DNA of 64,000 nt from NCBI GenBank assembly GCA_947244325.1, contig CAMXJY010000008.1:1-64000 (forward strand), written 5' to 3'. The first letter of the stretch is position 1. Every line of letters starts with the position of its first letter. Made by a program: the position numbers and the translations under genes. Below the pieces are notes generated by a model, which did no database searches, was not told the origin of the DNA, and saw only the letters and a list, made by a program, of their open reading frames with translations. Origin of the DNA: an uncultured Clostridium sp. (GTDB lineage: Bacteria > Bacillota > Clostridia > TANB77 > CAG-508). Shown here piece after piece: positions 37,449 through 46,229 of the stretch.

Positions 37449-38165
37449 TTATAATTTTTCATATAGTGTCATTATAATTTCTGTTATTGTAGGCATTTCC
37501 ACTAATTCCATATAATTGAAAAAATCAATAATTATATCTTTATTGCAATATTGGTTCATACTTTTATTAGCTCTTGTAACAGCCCCTTTAATTGTATTAA
37601 AGGGTTTATTATGTTTTATTGCTAACATATTATATATATCATTTAATTTAAATTTTTCTATATTATTTTTATATAAATATTCTACACTTTCTATAATATA
37701 TTTTGTACCTACACTCTTTAATCTAAATCCTATCTTAACAAGATTTCTTTCAATTTTATCTCTAATTATATCTTCATTTTTATTCTCTCTTGTTCTTGTT
37801 ATTAGCCTTAAATTTTTCACTAGAACTTCAATATTTTCTGAAATTTTTATACATCTAAAAATATATTCTTCATATTCTTTTTTCAAAAATTCTTTTACCC
37901 TACTTATATCTTTATATAAAAGAATTATAGATTTCTTATATAATTTTAATTTATTTTCTATAATATATTCAATTAAACCTTTACCATACAAATCCATGTT
38001 AACTATAATAATATCAGCTGCTTTATTGTTAAGACATTTTAGAATTTCTTCTTCTGTTTTTAAAAAAAATTTATATAATTTTACATTTTCAACTTTATCA
38101 CTAATAATATTAATAATCTTATTAATATAAAAAATATCATTATCAATTATCATTAAATTCTGCAT
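37449..38165 (-). CDS. Degenerate Spo0A-like regulator
   Basis: The C-terminal half (about residues 138-238) aligns with the Spo0A DNA-binding domain: LVKIGFRLKSVGTKYIIESVEYL matches [42 protein letters not shown] matches the recognition region, and MPTITEIIMTLYEKL matches [15 protein letters not shown] of the true Spo0A. The N-terminal half looks like a receiver domain, but the phosphoacceptor position in ADIIIVNMDLYG appears to be Asn and the conserved Ser/Thr is replaced (IILLYKD). It is therefore probably not phosphorylated. Spo0A itself is at 3136 in the same window. No good Shine-Dalgarno sequence precedes the ATG. Confidence 0.75.
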   Translation of the reverse strand: MQNLMIIDNDIFYINKIINIISDKVENVKLYKFFLKTEEEILKCLNNKAADIIIVNMDLYGKGLIEYIIENKLKLYKKSIILLYKDISRVKEFLKKEYEEYIFRCIKISENIEVLVKNLRLITRTRENKNEDIIRDKIERNLVKIGFRLKSVGTKYIIESVEYLYKNNIEKFKLNDIYNMLAIKHNKPFNTIKGAVTRANKSMNQYCNKDIIIDFFNYMELVEMPTITEIIMTLYEKL

Positions 38166-38354
38166 AATCTTTTATATATTTTCCTCCAACTATTAAAATA
38201 TTTCAATATATAGTAGGAAATTTTTTTTAAAAAGTTGCACTTTTCTAAAAAAATATCTTATTTACCTTATAAAAATAATTAGCTATAATATTTTTAAAAA
38301 AAGTGTTACCTTTCTTATTTTTTTTGACACTATATTAACAGAAAGGAGTAATTC

Positions 38355-38891
38355 ATGAATGAAGTAGAAAAAATAAATAATTATATTATTAACAATGAAC
38401 TAGATATTGATAGAATTATAGACGATTTTACCCCATATATAAAAACAGTAATCAATAATTTCTGTGGCGATAAATTAAATGCGGAAGATAAAGAAGAAAT
38501 TTTAACTGATACTTTTTTTGTATTTTGGAAAAATAATTCATTCAATATCACCTATTTAGAAGCATATCTTGCTGGAATTGCCAAAAATCTAGTAAAAGAA
38601 AAATTCAAGAAAAACAAAATATCATATAATATTTCTGATTATGAAAATATTTTAGAATACTATGATAACATTGATTTATTTTCTGAAAGAAGAGAGTTAT
38701 TAGATGAATTAGAAAAGAATTACAAATCTTTAAAAGAAGTAGACTTAAAAATTTTAAATTTATTCTATTATCAAGATAAACCAATAAAAGTAATTGCAAA
38801 AGAAGTAAACTTATCTGAATCAAATGTAAAATCTAAAATATATAGAATAAAGAAAAAATTAAAAAAAGAGATTGGAAAAGGAGGTGCTTAA
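38355..38891 (+). CDS. ECF RNA polymerase sigma factor (pair 4)
   Basis: Sigma-70 ECF type, 178 residues. Region 2 has LNAEDKEEILTDTFFVFWKN and LEAYLAGIAKNLVKEKFKKN; region 4 has LNLFYYQDKPIKVIAKEVNLSESNVKSKIYRIKKKL. It resembles the sigma factor at 32419. The ATG has AGAAAGGAG 6 bases upstream. The leader holds GTTACCTTT (38305-38313), a motif that recurs downstream of this operon. Plus strand, divergent from the Spo0A-like gene. Confidence 0.9.
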   Translation: MNEVEKINNYIINNELDIDRIIDDFTPYIKTVINNFCGDKLNAEDKEEILTDTFFVFWKNNSFNITYLEAYLAGIAKNLVKEKFKKNKISYNISDYENILEYYDNIDLFSERRELLDELEKNYKSLKEVDLKILNLFYYQDKPIKVIAKEVNLSESNVKSKIYRIKKKLKKEIGKGGA

Positions 38892-38892
38892 T

Positions 38893-40251
38893 ATGGAGAT
38901 TAATGAAGATTTAAAAAATAAAGTTAAATTAAAGATGACTATGTCAAAAATGATAGACGAAATAAATGCAGAAACTATACAACCAAAACCTAATTTTATA
39001 TTTAAAAAATGGATTGCTGTTGCATGTGTTTGTGTGATTTTTACAACAGGTATCGTATTTGCAAAAGAAATTGAAAATTTCATTAAAGATAAGTTTAGTC
39101 TTGGAAAAGGTGTTCAAACAGCTGTAGACAATGGCTACATAGAACATTTAGACAACAATTATACTTTTTCAAATGTTTCTGTTTCTAATGAAAATAATGA
39201 CTCTATATTAGATAATTTTGATGTAGGAATAAAAATAAATGATTTTATGATGGCTGAAACAAATTTAAGTATAGAATTTGAAATAAAATTTGACGAAAAA
39301 ATTAATAAATATAAAGATTTAAGTAAAAAAATAAATGGAAATACTGATTTTGAAAGTTTTGGAAATCTTGAACTAAATGACTTATTTGTTTTAGATGAAG
39401 AAAATAAATTAATATGTTCATCGTTTAACAAAGAAACTTTTGAAGATTTTTGTAATAAACATAATTTACTATATAAAATCAATGAATTTAGTGAAAATTA
39501 TTTCTGTAGTACTACAAATTCACTACCAACTGATATAAATAGTACAAATAATACTGTAAAGCTTGTATATACTATTAGTCCTGATAATATACTTAATTCA
39601 AAACATTTAACTTTATATTTTAATAAACTTAAATTCACTTCTAAACCTGATTTTTCGGAAGAATCAGATGGATTAACTTTAACAGGAAATTGGAAATTTG
39701 ATATAGATATTCCAGAATATATGTATAATCATGAAGATGTTTTCTATGAAGTTGTATCTTGCGAAAATAAAGATTTTGATGTATATGAAGCTAAGGCTAC
39801 AGATACTGGTTTTGAGATTGGAATAATAGTATCTAATATTGAAAAACCAACTATGCCTGAAGAATTAAGATTAAGAGAAGCTGAAATAATGGATAAACAA
39901 GGATATATAAACTATACTACCAGAGAAGACTTTATTCAATTATTTGGTGATGAAAAATATGCAGATATGTATGAAGAATATAATCTCAAATTAAAACCAA
40001 TATCTGTATCTGGATTTCATTGTACTTGGGAAAATCTTACAGATGGTTGTTACATATTAGACGAAAAAAATAATAGATTTGAAGCCTCAAGACTTAATAT
40101 CAATAGAAAATGTTATAGCGATTTTATAGAAGAAAATAAATATCATTTTTATGAAACATTTGAAATAACAAAGTATAATTCAACTGACACTATTACAGTT
40201 ATAATAGATTTTTATAAAAAACCAGTAAAAATTGTACTAAAAAAAATATAA
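38893..40251 (+). CDS. DUF4179-type anti-sigma-like membrane protein
   Basis: Probable partner of the ECF sigma factor just upstream. About 40 cytoplasmic residues, one membrane helix (about residues 38-56, WIAVACVCVIFTTGIVFA), then an extracytoplasmic domain that begins with the DUF4179 hallmark LGKGVQTAVDNGYIEHLD. The start at 38893 is chosen because AAAGGAGGTG lies 6 bases before it; the ATG at 38872 lies inside the sigma gene. One base separates it from the sigma stop codon. 452 residues. Confidence 0.78.
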   Translation: MEINEDLKNKVKLKMTMSKMIDEINAETIQPKPNFIFKKWIAVACVCVIFTTGIVFAKEIENFIKDKFSLGKGVQTAVDNGYIEHLDNNYTFSNVSVSNENNDSILDNFDVGIKINDFMMAETNLSIEFEIKFDEKINKYKDLSKKINGNTDFESFGNLELNDLFVLDEENKLICSSFNKETFEDFCNKHNLLYKINEFSENYFCSTTNSLPTDINSTNNTVKLVYTISPDNILNSKHLTLYFNKLKFTSKPDFSEESDGLTLTGNWKFDIDIPEYMYNHEDVFYEVVSCENKDFDVYEAKATDTGFEIGIIVSNIEKPTMPEELRLREAEIMDKQGYINYTTREDFIQLFGDEKYADMYEEYNLKLKPISVSGFHCTWENLTDGCYILDEKNNRFEASRLNINRKCYSDFIEENKYHFYETFEITKYNSTDTITVIIDFYKKPVKIVLKKI

Positions 40252-40306
40252 AAATCTATTATTTAAAAAAATTTAATAATAATAGGTTAATTTTATAATA
40301 TTTTTT

Positions 40307-40324
40307 GTTACCTTTGTTACCTTT
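40307..40324 (+). promoter_or_regulatory. Tandem GTTACCTTT motifs
   Basis: GTTACCTTT occurs twice in direct tandem here (40307-40315, 40316-40324) and once at 38305-38313 in front of the ECF operon. The minus strand upstream of sigma 3 has the related GTAACCTTTTTT. These look like -35 elements of ECF promoters, so the gene at 40457 may be a target of sigma 4. No clear -10 can be set. Confidence 0.4.
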
Positions 40325-40414
40325 TTAATTATTTTTAAATAATAAATATATAATAATTATTGTTACAATATATTTATTAAAATCAAATTCCACAACAGTG
40401 GTTTTTGATAAAAT

Positions 40415-41081
40415 AAAAGTTAATGATGCCACAACATTTATGGAGGTTTAGCAATAATGAATAAAAAAGTTTTGGCAAAAGTAACAAGTTTCATGATGGC
40501 AATATGCATGATGTTCGGATTTGCTTCTTCATTACCTGTCTATGCTCAGGAAAGTGAAACTGTATGCGACATCAAATCAGAAACATCTGCACAAAGCAAT
40601 CGTCCGATTTTAAAAACTTATGATGCTGGAGAAATTCCTTGGGCGCAGACCTGTACAAGACCTGCAGAAGGATTTGTAGTCCATAATTATATGGACATGT
40701 ATATAACAGCTTCAAGTAAAGAAAATACACATCGGATGGTGGTTCGTCCATATTGCAGAGTATATCCTGACGATCCTAATCAGAGTGACATAAAAATCAC
40801 AATAACCTTATATCGCAATGGTGTAAAAGATTGTGAAATACTTAGCGATACATTTTCTACACTTGCTTTTACTGGACCTCAAAGCAATTGGTTTTCTGTA
40901 AGACCAGGTGAAAGAATTATGCTCAGAATAGATGCTTCTACAAAAAATTCGTGGGAATCCACAGGAAATTTCAGATATGCAGACATTTTTGGATTTGAAA
41001 TGTATTGTGACTAATCCGATTTGAATCTATTTATAGCATATAAACATTGAAACTCATTAACATGACGCATCATTAACTTTT
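40415..41081. mobile_element. Unit bounded by 15-bp perfect inverted repeats
   Basis: AAAAGTTAATGATGC (40415-40429) and GCATCATTAACTTTT (41067-41081) are perfect inverted copies flanking the secreted-protein gene at 40457. The enclosed gene is less AT-rich than its neighbours. No transposase and no clear target-site duplication are seen, so this could be a non-autonomous mobile unit, or the repeats could act as paired regulatory or mRNA-end sequences. Confidence 0.45.
40457..41014 (+). CDS. Secreted protein of unknown function, 185 aa
   Basis: Residues 1-31 form a typical signal peptide (KKVLAKVTSFMMAICMMFG ending in VYA, cleavage likely before QES). The mature part of about 155 residues has no family I recognise; aromatic and hydrophobic segments such as WAQTCTRPAEGFVVHNYMDMY and GNFRYADIFGFEMY suggest a beta-rich fold. 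Three cysteines are present after the signal. Codon use is less AT-rich than in flanking genes. GGAGG lies about 9 bases upstream of the ATG. A terminator follows, and 15-bp inverted repeats flank the gene. Confidence 0.75.
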   Translation: MNKKVLAKVTSFMMAICMMFGFASSLPVYAQESETVCDIKSETSAQSNRPILKTYDAGEIPWAQTCTRPAEGFVVHNYMDMYITASSKENTHRMVVRPYCRVYPDDPNQSDIKITITLYRNGVKDCEILSDTFSTLAFTGPQSNWFSVRPGERIMLRIDASTKNSWESTGNFRYADIFGFEMYCD

Positions 41082-41082
41082 T

Positions 41083-41111
41083 CGAGGGCGCTACTACAGG
41101 TCCTCGTTTTT
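41083..41111 (+). terminator. Intrinsic terminator after the secreted-protein gene
   Basis: CGAGG (41083-41087) and CCTCG (41102-41106) form a stem followed by TTTTTCTATTT. Confidence 0.75.
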
Positions 41112-41115
41112 CTAT

Positions 41116-41637
41116 TTAAAATATAATTACTTTTACTTTTTTAGTTAAAAACTTAACTAATTTATACAATAAAAATCCTATAATACCACCTGTAGTATTA
41201 GTTATTATATCAGTTATATCACACGTTCTTATACTTGTAATAGACGTCCAAGCATATAATAACTGTGTTACTTCAATAAATAAACTAAATGAAAATGACA
41301 TTAATATTGTTTTTAATAATGTTTTTTCTTTTAATAATGATATTAAAAATCCAAATGGTATAAACATAAGTACATTTAATATCATATCTTTTATAGCTCC
41401 TCTATAGCTATTATAAATATCTCTAAATGGCACTAGGTTTAACCTTCTGTAAAATAATTCATTTTGTCCTGGCATTATAATTCTAAATGGCATTATTGTT
41501 GCAAATAATACCATACAAATATAAATATAAAATAATGAAAATTTTATTTTATATTCTCTACTTTTTGGTTTTAAACTTTTATAATAAATTAATATATATA
41601 TTAAAATTAGTACTCCAAAACTTAATATGTATTCCAC
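41116..41637 (-). CDS. VanZ-family membrane protein
   Basis: A 173-residue protein with four or five membrane helices and VanZ-like motifs: LNLVPFRDI near residue 72, DMILNVLMFIPFGFLISLL near 88, SFSLFIEVTQLL and DITDIITNTTGGIIGFLLYKL. VanZ proteins can affect teicoplanin tolerance, but most members have other or unknown roles. A single-gene unit with no resistance genes nearby. Confidence 0.85.
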   Translation of the reverse strand: MEYILSFGVLILIYILIYYKSLKPKSREYKIKFSLFYIYICMVLFATIMPFRIIMPGQNELFYRRLNLVPFRDIYNSYRGAIKDMILNVLMFIPFGFLISLLKEKTLLKTILMSFSFSLFIEVTQLLYAWTSITSIRTCDITDIITNTTGGIIGFLLYKLVKFLTKKVKVIIF

Positions 41638-41745
41638 TTTAAATTTATTCCTTTCTAAAGTTTTACAAAGTATGCATACATTTAATTAACTCTTCCTTAT
41701 TCTTACTATATTCTAACATATATTATTTATTATAAACCTTAAGAT

Positions 41746-42930
41746 TTAATTAAAATTCTTTGCTAATTCTTCAAATGCTTTTCTTGAATTTTCTATCATC
41801 TTATAAGATACACAATAAGCAATTCTTACATATCCTGGACATGCAAAAGAACTTCCTGGTACAAATAATAGATTATATTTTTTAGCAATATTACAAAATT
41901 CTTTATCATCATCTATTGGAGTTTTTACAAATAAATAAAATGCTCCTTGTGGCTTTATGCATTCAAAATTATTTTCTGTTAAAATACTATATAATAAATT
42001 ACGGTTTTTATTATAAGTTTCTATATCTGTTTTTAAATCTAAACAGTATGGTATTACTTTTTGCATTAATGAAGGTGCATTTACACATCCTATTATTCTA
42101 TTTGCAATTGTAACTGCTTCTATCATTTCTTTTGATTCTTCTAATTCATTTGGTATAACTACATATCCTATTCTTTCTCCTGGTAATGATAAGGATTTAC
42201 TATATGAATATACAATAAAAGTATTATTATAATATTTTGTTATATATGGTACTTCGTCTCCTTCATAAACTAGCTCTCTATATGGCTCATCAGATATTAA
42301 ATATATTTGATGATTGAATTCTTTTTCTTTTTTCTTCATTATGTTTGCCAATTTTATTATAGTTTCTTCTGAATATATTACACCTGTAGGATTGTTTGGA
42401 GTATTTATTATTACTGCTTTTGTTTTTTCACTTATCTTTTTTTCAAATTCTATTAAATTAGGCTCAAAAGTTTCTGTATTTGGACTAACTACTATAACTT
42501 TTCCATCATAATTATGGATATAATTATTGTATTCACTAAAATATGGTGCAAATACTATAACTTCATCATCTAAATTTATTATTGATTTTAATACTATGTT
42601 TAATCCACTTGCTGCCCCAACTGTCATTACAATATTTTGATAATTAAAATTAGTAGAAAATTTATTATTAATTGAATTTGCAATTTTTTCTCTTACATCT
42701 TCAAATCCGCCATTACTCATGTATCCATGTAAAGTGCATGGGTCTTCATTTTGAACGATATCTATTATTGCTTCTTTTACTTCTTTTGGTGCTGGAACAT
42801 TTGGATTTCCTAAACTAAAATCATATACATTTTCTTTTCCATATATTTTTTCTAGTCTTTTTCCTTCTTCAAACATTTCTCTTATTACAGAGTTATTTTT
42901 TACTAATTTTTTCATCTTATCTGATATCAT
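41746..42930 (-). CDS. Class I/II aminotransferase, probably aromatic
   Basis: PLP-dependent aminotransferase. Motifs: NTPNNPTGVIY near residue 177, PLP lysine in SYSKSLSLPGERIGYV near 240, and a C-terminal PGYVRIAYC. The start at 42930 (MISDKMKK) has AGAGG 8 bases upstream; an in-frame TTG 45 bases earlier has no site. Downstream of prephenate dehydratase and prephenate dehydrogenase on the same strand, so it probably makes the last step of phenylalanine and tyrosine synthesis, though aspartate-type use is possible. 394 residues. Confidence 0.88.
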   Translation of the reverse strand: MISDKMKKLVKNNSVIREMFEEGKRLEKIYGKENVYDFSLGNPNVPAPKEVKEAIIDIVQNEDPCTLHGYMSNGGFEDVREKIANSINNKFSTNFNYQNIVMTVGAASGLNIVLKSIINLDDEVIVFAPYFSEYNNYIHNYDGKVIVVSPNTETFEPNLIEFEKKISEKTKAVIINTPNNPTGVIYSEETIIKLANIMKKKEKEFNHQIYLISDEPYRELVYEGDEVPYITKYYNNTFIVYSYSKSLSLPGERIGYVVIPNELEESKEMIEAVTIANRIIGCVNAPSLMQKVIPYCLDLKTDIETYNKNRNLLYSILTENNFECIKPQGAFYLFVKTPIDDDKEFCNIAKKYNLLFVPGSSFACPGYVRIAYCVSYKMIENSRKAFEELAKNFN

Positions 42931-43030
42931 ATATAATCCTCTTTTCTGCTTTATTGTAGGCTCTATTTTTTTCAATATTTCGCAATACTTTTATAGATTT
43001 TTTTCATTAAAAATCTAATTTAAAAAGTTA

Positions 43031-43831
43031 TTAATATTTTCCTAAAACTCTAACAAAAATACCTTTGTCTTTTATTTCTTTTATTGCCTCTTCTTCATTT
43101 CTATTTTCTATTGAAACATCTATCCAAAAAATATATTCTCCTAAAACTGTTTTTGCTGGTCTTGATTCTATTTTTGTAAGATTCAAATTGTATTTATTAA
43201 AAATCTCTAAAACATTATATAAAGCTCCTGGCTTATCTTTTACAGAAAATATTAAGGACATCTTGTTTTCTACAATATTATTATTGGTATTCTTACTTAA
43301 TATCCAAAACTTAGTTTTATTAAACATATTGTCTTGAATGCTTTCTTGCATTAAATTTAAGTTATATTCATTTAAACATGATATATTTCCTATACATGCA
43401 CATACTTCATCACTTTCACTTACTTTTTTAGCTGCTCCTGCTGTACTTTCTACTGGTATAGTTTCTGCAAATGACATTTTAGTTTCTAAAAATTTCTTGC
43501 ATTGTGCTAAAGCTTGTGGATGTGAATATACTATTTTTATATCTTCTAAATTACACTTTTTATTAGACATTAAATTTTGTTTTATCTCTAATAAAATTTC
43601 ACCTTTTACTTTTATATCTTCATTCTGTATTAAAGTATCTATTGCATCTGTAACGCAACCTTGCAAAGAATTTTCTATTGGTACAATTGCTTCATCTACC
43701 TGACTATTCTCTAAGGCTAAAATAGTATCTAATATTGTTTTGTACTCTATTTTTTCTTCTGATTTTTGACAATATTCCATACATGCTTCATACGAAAATG
43801 TACCTTTGGGTCCTAAATATCCTACTTTCAT
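43031..43831 (-). CDS. pheA: Prephenate dehydratase
   Basis: Converts prephenate to phenylpyruvate. The catalytic domain (residues 1-185) begins VGYLGPKGTFSYEA and has IVPIENSLQGCV near residue 60 and NKTKFWIL, where the family usually has a TRF; here Arg is replaced by Lys. A C-terminal ACT domain (about 188-266, with LSLIFSVKDKPGALYNVL and KIESRPAK) mediates phenylalanine feedback. No chorismate mutase domain is fused. Located between tyrA and the aminotransferase. Confidence 0.93.
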   Translation of the reverse strand: MKVGYLGPKGTFSYEACMEYCQKSEEKIEYKTILDTILALENSQVDEAIVPIENSLQGCVTDAIDTLIQNEDIKVKGEILLEIKQNLMSNKKCNLEDIKIVYSHPQALAQCKKFLETKMSFAETIPVESTAGAAKKVSESDEVCACIGNISCLNEYNLNLMQESIQDNMFNKTKFWILSKNTNNNIVENKMSLIFSVKDKPGALYNVLEIFNKYNLNLTKIESRPAKTVLGEYIFWIDVSIENRNEEEAIKEIKDKGIFVRVLGKY

Positions 43832-43918
43832 TCTATCCTCTTTCTATTCTCTTTTATATAATCATAACTATTTTTTTAATTTCATATGCTAATTAATTTT
43901 TTTAATTTAACATCTTAA

Positions 43919-44998
43919 TTAGTTCATTTTTTTAATTTCATATCCTAAGTCTTTAATAATTCTATATCCTTTTTCCATTTCTTCGTAATTTCTTACAACC
44001 ACTTTTAATGCTCCAAAATTATTTTCTCTATTATTTAAAACTTCAATATTTTTAATTCCTATATTATTTTCACTCAATATAGTTGTTATTTTTGCTATTG
44101 CACCATTTTCATCTTTTATACTGATATTAAGTTCTGGCATTGTATTTCCATTAATTTTCTTATTAATAAAGCTATCTCGATAAATCTTAGAAGTTTCAAA
44201 AAATTCGTATATTTCATTTCTATTATCAATATTATTTTTAAAATCTTCTAAAATTTTTATTAATATATTTAAAGTATTTATGATTTCTGCTTTATTTTCA
44301 TTACAAATATTTTCCCACATAGTTGGGTCTGATGATGCTATTCTTGTAATATCTTTAAATCCGCCTGCACATAGAGTTTTCATAGTTTCATTTTCATCAT
44401 CTAATTTTTTTACTAATCTAACCAAACTTGATGCAACTACATGTGGTACATGGCTTATTACAGAAGTTATATAGTCATGTTTATTTTCATCTATAATAAT
44501 TGGTATTGCATTTATTTCTAAAATTAATTCTTTTAATTTTTCTATAGATTCAAGGTTATTTGAATCACTTTTTGTAATTATGTAATAAGAATTTTCAAAA
44601 AGTAAATCTTTTGAAGTTGCATATCCAGACCTTTCTGAACCTATCATAGGGTGTCCACCTATAAACTCCACATCAAGATTTTTAGTATCATTTAAAATCG
44701 TTTTCTTTGTACTTCCTGTATCTGTTATTATGCAATCTTTTCTTACATATTTTTTCAAAGCTTTTACATAATCTGCAATAAAGCTTACTGGTGTACAAAT
44801 AAATACTACATCACAATTACTAAACTTTTCATTAACCTCTTGTGTATAATCTGCTATAACATTTTCTGAATATGCTTGTTTTAAGCTTTCCAAATTTTTA
44901 TCACATGCTACAATATGATTTACCTTTTCTGACTTTGATAAACTCTTTACAAGAGAACCACCTAAAAATCCTATTCCTATAATTCCTACATTAAACAT
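43919..44998 (-). CDS. tyrA: Prephenate dehydrogenase with ACT domain
   Basis: Oxidative decarboxylation of prephenate to 4-hydroxyphenylpyruvate with NAD(P). Rossmann motif GIIGIGFLGGSLVKSL at the N-terminus; VIFICTPVSF, DTGSTKKTI, GGHPMIGSERSGYATS and VISHVPHVVASSLVRL are family motifs. The C-terminal ACT domain (about residues 285-355, ISIKDENGAIAKITTILSE) is likely for tyrosine feedback. The start at 44998 (MFNVGI) follows AAGGTG by 6 bases; a GTG at 45007 overlaps that site. Part of an aromatic amino acid cluster. Confidence 0.93.
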   Translation of the reverse strand: MFNVGIIGIGFLGGSLVKSLSKSEKVNHIVACDKNLESLKQAYSENVIADYTQEVNEKFSNCDVVFICTPVSFIADYVKALKKYVRKDCIITDTGSTKKTILNDTKNLDVEFIGGHPMIGSERSGYATSKDLLFENSYYIITKSDSNNLESIEKLKELILEINAIPIIIDENKHDYITSVISHVPHVVASSLVRLVKKLDDENETMKTLCAGGFKDITRIASSDPTMWENICNENKAEIINTLNILIKILEDFKNNIDNRNEIYEFFETSKIYRDSFINKKINGNTMPELNISIKDENGAIAKITTILSENNIGIKNIEVLNNRENNFGALKVVVRNYEEMEKGYRIIKDLGYEIKKMN

Positions 44999-45010
44999 AT
45001 ATATCACCTT

Positions 45011-45478
45011 CTATTTAACCATATCCACTATTTCTGTTTTTGATATTACTCCAACTGTTCTATTTACTTCTTCTCCATTTTTTATAACTACTAAAGTTGG
45101 TATCGACATTATTCCATATTGATTAGCAATTATTATTGCTTCATCTATATTTATTTTTACAACTTTTATATCATCGTTCTCACTAGCAACTTCTTCAACT
45201 ATTGGAGATAACACTTTACAAGGACCACACCAATCAGCATAAAAATCTATTAGCACAGTTTTATCGCTTTTTAAAACTTCTGATTCAAAATTTTCATCAT
45301 CTACTTCTAAAACATTTGACTGAACATTATTATTTTTAGTTTCATTATTTATAGAATTTTCATTATTTATTTGATTTTGAATAAAACTCTCATTTTGATT
45401 ATCTAAAAGTAATTTGATTCCAACTAATATTAATAAAAATAAAATTACTAAAAATATGATTTTAAATTTTTCTTTCAT
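45011..45478 (-). CDS. Membrane-anchored thioredoxin
   Basis: An N-terminal membrane helix (about residues 4-22, KIIFLVILFLLILVGIKLL) is followed by an Asn-rich linker and a thioredoxin domain (about 55-155) with the active site ADWCGPCKVLSP and the cis-Pro loop IMSIPTLVV. It should act outside the cytoplasm on disulfides, fed with electrons by the CcdA protein encoded upstream. The start at 45478 has AAGGAAG 6 bases upstream; an earlier in-frame start overlaps that region. 155 residues. Confidence 0.9.
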   Translation of the reverse strand: MKEKFKIIFLVILFLLILVGIKLLLDNQNESFIQNQINNENSINNETKNNNVQSNVLEVDDENFESEVLKSDKTVLIDFYADWCGPCKVLSPIVEEVASENDDIKVVKINIDEAIIIANQYGIMSIPTLVVIKNGEEVNRTVGVISKTEIVDMVK

Positions 45479-45585
45479 TATAAACTTCCTTTCCATATCT
45501 TATTAATAAGCTTGTATAATACATATTTTTTTATAGAACCTCACATAAGCCAATACTAGCATTCTAAAATTTGTATTATTTCTAT

Positions 45586-46224
45586 TTAAAAGAACATTGT
45601 ATAAATTCCCATTATGATTAAAACAAGTCCTGAAATTATTTTTATTTTTCCATAATTTCTTTTTATAAAATTAAATAATTCTTTTAATTTTTCAAGTAAA
45701 ATTGCTGATATAATAAATGGAATTCCAAGTCCTACAGAATATACAAGCATTAATATAATTCCTTTTAACATATCTTGCTCTTTGGCAACTAATATCAATG
45801 CTGAACTTAAAAACGTTCCTATACATGGTGTCCAGCTAATTGAAAATAATATTCCAAAAATAATTGCTTTAAAAAAATTAAAATTTTCTTTACTTGAATT
45901 AAATTTTTTAGTTCTATTTAAAAAAGATATTTTCAAAATTCCCATATAATTTAATCCAAGTAAAATAATTACTACTCCAAATACAATTTTTAAATATCTT
46001 ATATTTTCACTTATTAAAGTTCCTAAACTACTTGCAAATATTGATAATAATAAAAACACTATTGTAAATCCTAGCACAAAACCTATAGAATTTATTATTG
46101 CTTTAACTGTTTTGTTATCATCATCTTCACCTACAAAATAAGAAATATAAATTGGAAGCATTGGTAATAAACATGGTGATATAAAACTTGCTATTCCTTC
46201 TAAAAAAGTAAATAAATAATTCAT
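45586..46224 (-). CDS. ccdA: CcdA-family thiol-disulfide transporter
   Basis: A six-helix membrane protein of the CcdA/DsbD core family (212 residues) that passes reducing power across the membrane. The two reactive cysteines are visible, in FISPCLLPMLPIYISYF near residue 18 and SISWTPCIGTFLSSAL near 131. Its partner is most likely the membrane-anchored thioredoxin encoded 89 bases downstream; no cytochrome c genes are nearby. Confidence 0.9.
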   Translation of the reverse strand: MNYLFTFLEGIASFISPCLLPMLPIYISYFVGEDDDNKTVKAIINSIGFVLGFTIVFLLLSIFASSLGTLISENIRYLKIVFGVVIILLGLNYMGILKISFLNRTKKFNSSKENFNFFKAIIFGILFSISWTPCIGTFLSSALILVAKEQDMLKGIILMLVYSVGLGIPFIISAILLEKLKELFNFIKRNYGKIKIISGLVLIIMGIYTMFF

Positions 46225-46229
46225 TTTTT

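Noticed and set aside
40415..41081. Target-site duplication outside the 15-bp inverted repeats
   Set aside because: Flanking bases do not match in either orientation, so transposition is not shown.
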